Shown here piece after piece: positions 5,219 to 6,537 of a DNA stretch of 6,537 bases. Under the pieces are notes generated by a model, which was not told the DNA's origin, made no database searches, and saw only the letters and a program-made list of their open reading frames with translations. Within the stretch, counting starts at the first letter, position 1; each line of letters begins with the position of its first letter. The position numbers were made by a program, and so were the translations under genes. Location of the stretch: positions 1 to 6,537 of the forward strand of contig JASEGY010000205.1 of NCBI GenBank assembly GCA_030019105.1. Reading direction: 5' to 3'. This DNA is from a bacterium (GTDB lineage: Bacteria; UBA9089; JASEGY01).

Positions 5219-6301
5219 TTATACCTTACCGGTCTCTTCCGGTTCTGCCTGAGCCTTGCCGCGCAAGGCGCTGGCGATAGCGTGAACGCCGATCCCGGCG
5301 GCAGTGATGCCCGTCAAAGCCAGGCCAACCTTGTCAGCCGTGGATTCAACACCGAAGCCGGGCACTTCAGGCAGACGGCGATAGAAGGGAGTCATTGTAT
5401 CCCAAAAGTTAGGCTCGGAACAACCTACGCAACCGTGGCCGGCGCCGATAGGCCAGGAAAGGCCTTCGTTCCAACGCTGGTCAGGACAGTTGTGGTAAGT
5501 TTCCGGGCCTTTGCAGCCCATATTGTAGAGGCACCAGCCAAGGCGATGGCCTTCATCACCCCACTTCCCCACGTATTGCCCGGCGTCAAAGTGGGCCCGT
5601 CGCTCGCAGTGATCGTGGATACGCTTACCAAAGCCGAAAAGGGGCCGTGCCAGGCTGTCGGTGGCCGGCAGGCCGCCAAAGGTAAGATAATGGACAATGG
5701 TCGCGGTAAAATTGTCCACATTCATTGGGCAGCCTGGGATATTGACCACGGGAACGCCGGATATCACATCTCGCACTCCCCTGGCTGCGGTAGGATTAGG
5801 AGCCGCCGCCGGAATGCCGCCAAAGGCGGCACAGTTACCCACCGCAATGACAGCCGCGGCCTTTTTAGTCGCCTGTTGAATAAGGTGTAGGGCCGTCTTG
5901 CCGCTAACAGTGCAAGGGACACCCCCGTTCGCAGTAGGGATAGACCCTTCCACAATCACTATGTGCCCGCCTTCAGCAATAGCGTCTTCAAAGGACTTCT
6001 CGGACTGCTTGCCGGCCGGGGCCATAATGGTCTCGTGGTAGTCCACGGAGAGGATATCAAGGACGATTTCCCCAATGGTAGGATGGGCCGCACGCAGCAG
6101 CGATTCACTGCAGCCGGCACAGTCCTGATACTCCAGCCAGACCACCGTAGGCTTCTTCGCCTTCTCTAAGGCTTCGACGATCCGGGGAATGAAAGAGACA
6201 GGCAGGGCCATCGTACCAGCCGCAAGGCTGCAAAACTTGAGAAAGTCCCGTCGAGAGACCTGGCGGTTCCAGAGAATTTGGCCAATAATTTCTTTTGGCA
6301 T
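5219..6301 (-). CDS. hyaA: [NiFe] hydrogenase small subunit, Tat-exported, group 1
   Basis: Electron-transfer subunit of a membrane-bound uptake hydrogenase: it carries three Fe-S clusters that take electrons from the Ni-Fe site to the cytochrome. The 360-residue protein has a twin-arginine signal (SRRDFLK, residues 16-22) followed by a hydrophobic stretch. Proximal [4Fe-4S] ligands appear to be C61, C64, C157 and C191. Distal ligands are H229, C232, C257 and C263. The medial [3Fe-4S] ligands are C272, C291 and C294, with P284 where the family usually has proline. Residues 321-346 form a hydrophobic C-terminal anchor, as in HyaA. The segment CAGC has Gly at the place of the extra cysteine (Cys19) of oxygen-tolerant group 1d enzymes, although C130 matches their second extra cysteine (Cys120), which also occurs in HybO. 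It is therefore probably a standard, oxygen-sensitive type. The ATG is supported by AAGGAGGG six bases upstream. It is the first gene of the operon. Confidence 0.97.
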   Translation of the reverse strand: MPKEIIGQILWNRQVSRRDFLKFCSLAAGTMALPVSFIPRIVEALEKAKKPTVVWLEYQDCAGCSESLLRAAHPTIGEIVLDILSVDYHETIMAPAGKQSEKSFEDAIAEGGHIVIVEGSIPTANGGVPCTVSGKTALHLIQQATKKAAAVIAVGNCAAFGGIPAAAPNPTAARGVRDVISGVPVVNIPGCPMNVDNFTATIVHYLTFGGLPATDSLARPLFGFGKRIHDHCERRAHFDAGQYVGKWGDEGHRLGWCLYNMGCKGPETYHNCPDQRWNEGLSWPIGAGHGCVGCSEPNFWDTMTPFYRRLPEVPGFGVESTADKVGLALTGITAAGIGVHAIASALRGKAQAEPEETGKV

Positions 6302-6309
6302 ATTTCCCT
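6302..6309 (-). promoter_or_regulatory. Ribosome binding region of the small subunit
   Basis: Upstream of the ATG at 6301 the minus strand reads AAAAGGAGGGAAAT; the AAGGAGGG core ends six bases before the ATG. This strong site fixes the start of the Tat-signal-bearing reading frame. The core extends slightly beyond the coordinates given, to about 6314. Confidence 0.7.
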
Positions 6310-6320
6310 CCTTTTAGGAT

Positions 6321-6360
6321 ACAGCAGCAGTGGCAGGAGCAGGAACAGTGGCAGTGGCAG
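6321..6360. repeat. CAG/CAGTGG-rich low-complexity repeat in the operon leader
   Basis: Imperfect units of three to six bases (CAG, CAGTGG, CAGGAG) fill 40 bases just upstream of the small-subunit ribosome site. A related CTACTGCTACTGC lies at 6398-6410 and can pair imperfectly with the start of the block. A role in the leader RNA is possible but unproven. Confidence 0.5.
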
Positions 6361-6462
6361 ATAAAAGTTCCGATTGAAGTTTGCCGAGTACTTTAACCTA
6401 CTGCTACTGCGGTGCAAAACATTCTCGCGGACAACACAAATGTTGCAGGGTAATACTATATT

Positions 6463-6492
6463 ACTATAGCTTATCTGACGTATTATTATCAA
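6463..6492 (-). promoter_or_regulatory. Candidate sigma70 promoter of the hydrogenase operon
   Basis: On the minus strand TTGATA (6492-6487, 5 of 6 to TTGACA) is separated by 18 bases from TATAGT (6468-6463, 5 of 6 to TATAAT). A second TATAGT (6460-6455) follows two bases later. It would start transcription near 6455, giving a leader of roughly 150 bases before the small-subunit ATG at 6301. The surroundings are AT-rich, so chance matches are possible. No regulator-binding site is recognised with confidence. Confidence 0.4.
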
Positions 6493-6537
6493 TGAGGCAC
6501 ACGAAAGCTAAAGCAAGCTATATTTCGGATTTTAGGC

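Noticed and set aside
3793..5280. Long plus-strand frames opposite the large subunit (3793-4437 and 4564-5280)
   Set aside because: They are antisense shadows of a highly conserved coding gene and show no motifs or ribosome sites.
5282..5890. Plus-strand frame of 202 codons
   Set aside because: It is antisense to the small subunit, whose cluster ligands and Tat signal are unambiguous.
6166..6492. Minus-strand frame of 108 codons covering the operon leader
   Set aside because: It overlaps the small-subunit start in another frame and its leucine/proline-rich middle is just the CAG-type low-complexity block.

Overview
The window holds a minus-strand gene cluster for a membrane-bound, periplasm-facing group 1 [NiFe] uptake hydrogenase. 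In transcription order (high to low coordinates) it reads: small subunit with Tat signal (6301-5219), large catalytic subunit (5130-3415), b-type cytochrome (3399-2740), large-subunit maturation endopeptidase (2740-2192), an AAA ATPase of the DUF4143 type (2100-766), and the nickel-insertion protein HypA (766-395). Nothing convincing is encoded on the plus strand. The Tat signal, HyaC-type cytochrome and Shine-Dalgarno sites indicate a bacterium that probably oxidises H2 and feeds electrons to membrane quinones. The many short palindromic repeats are of the kind common in uncultured anaerobic lineages, but the phylum cannot be read from this window.

How the genes work together: the small subunit (three Fe-S clusters) and large subunit (Ni-Fe site) would be folded together and exported by Tat after maturation. 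HypA supplies Ni. The HyaD-type protease removes a 15-residue tail after the DPCxxCxxH motif of the large subunit. The C-terminal helix of the small subunit and the four-helix cytochrome b dock the dimer to the membrane and pass electrons to quinone. A sigma70-like promoter is visible upstream of the small subunit (-35 at 6487-6492, -10 at 6463-6468).

The odd part is 2191-766. An AT-rich ATPase gene sits between the protease and hypA, with its own near-consensus sigma70 promoter (perfect TTGACA, 17-base spacer, TAAAAT) and a stop codon that overlaps the hypA start (TAATG). It looks like an inserted independent cassette that now controls hypA expression.

The other striking property is the density of small repeats. 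Region 1-395 has no convincing gene. It holds an inverted pair of two-hairpin composite elements whose stems differ by compensating changes, further GTCCC/GGGAC hairpins, and three perfect TTATNCACA (DnaA-box-like) nonamers. Other palindromes or tandem repeats lie in the last codons of hypA, the first codons of hyaD, the 88-base gap between the two hydrogenase subunits, and the leader of the operon.
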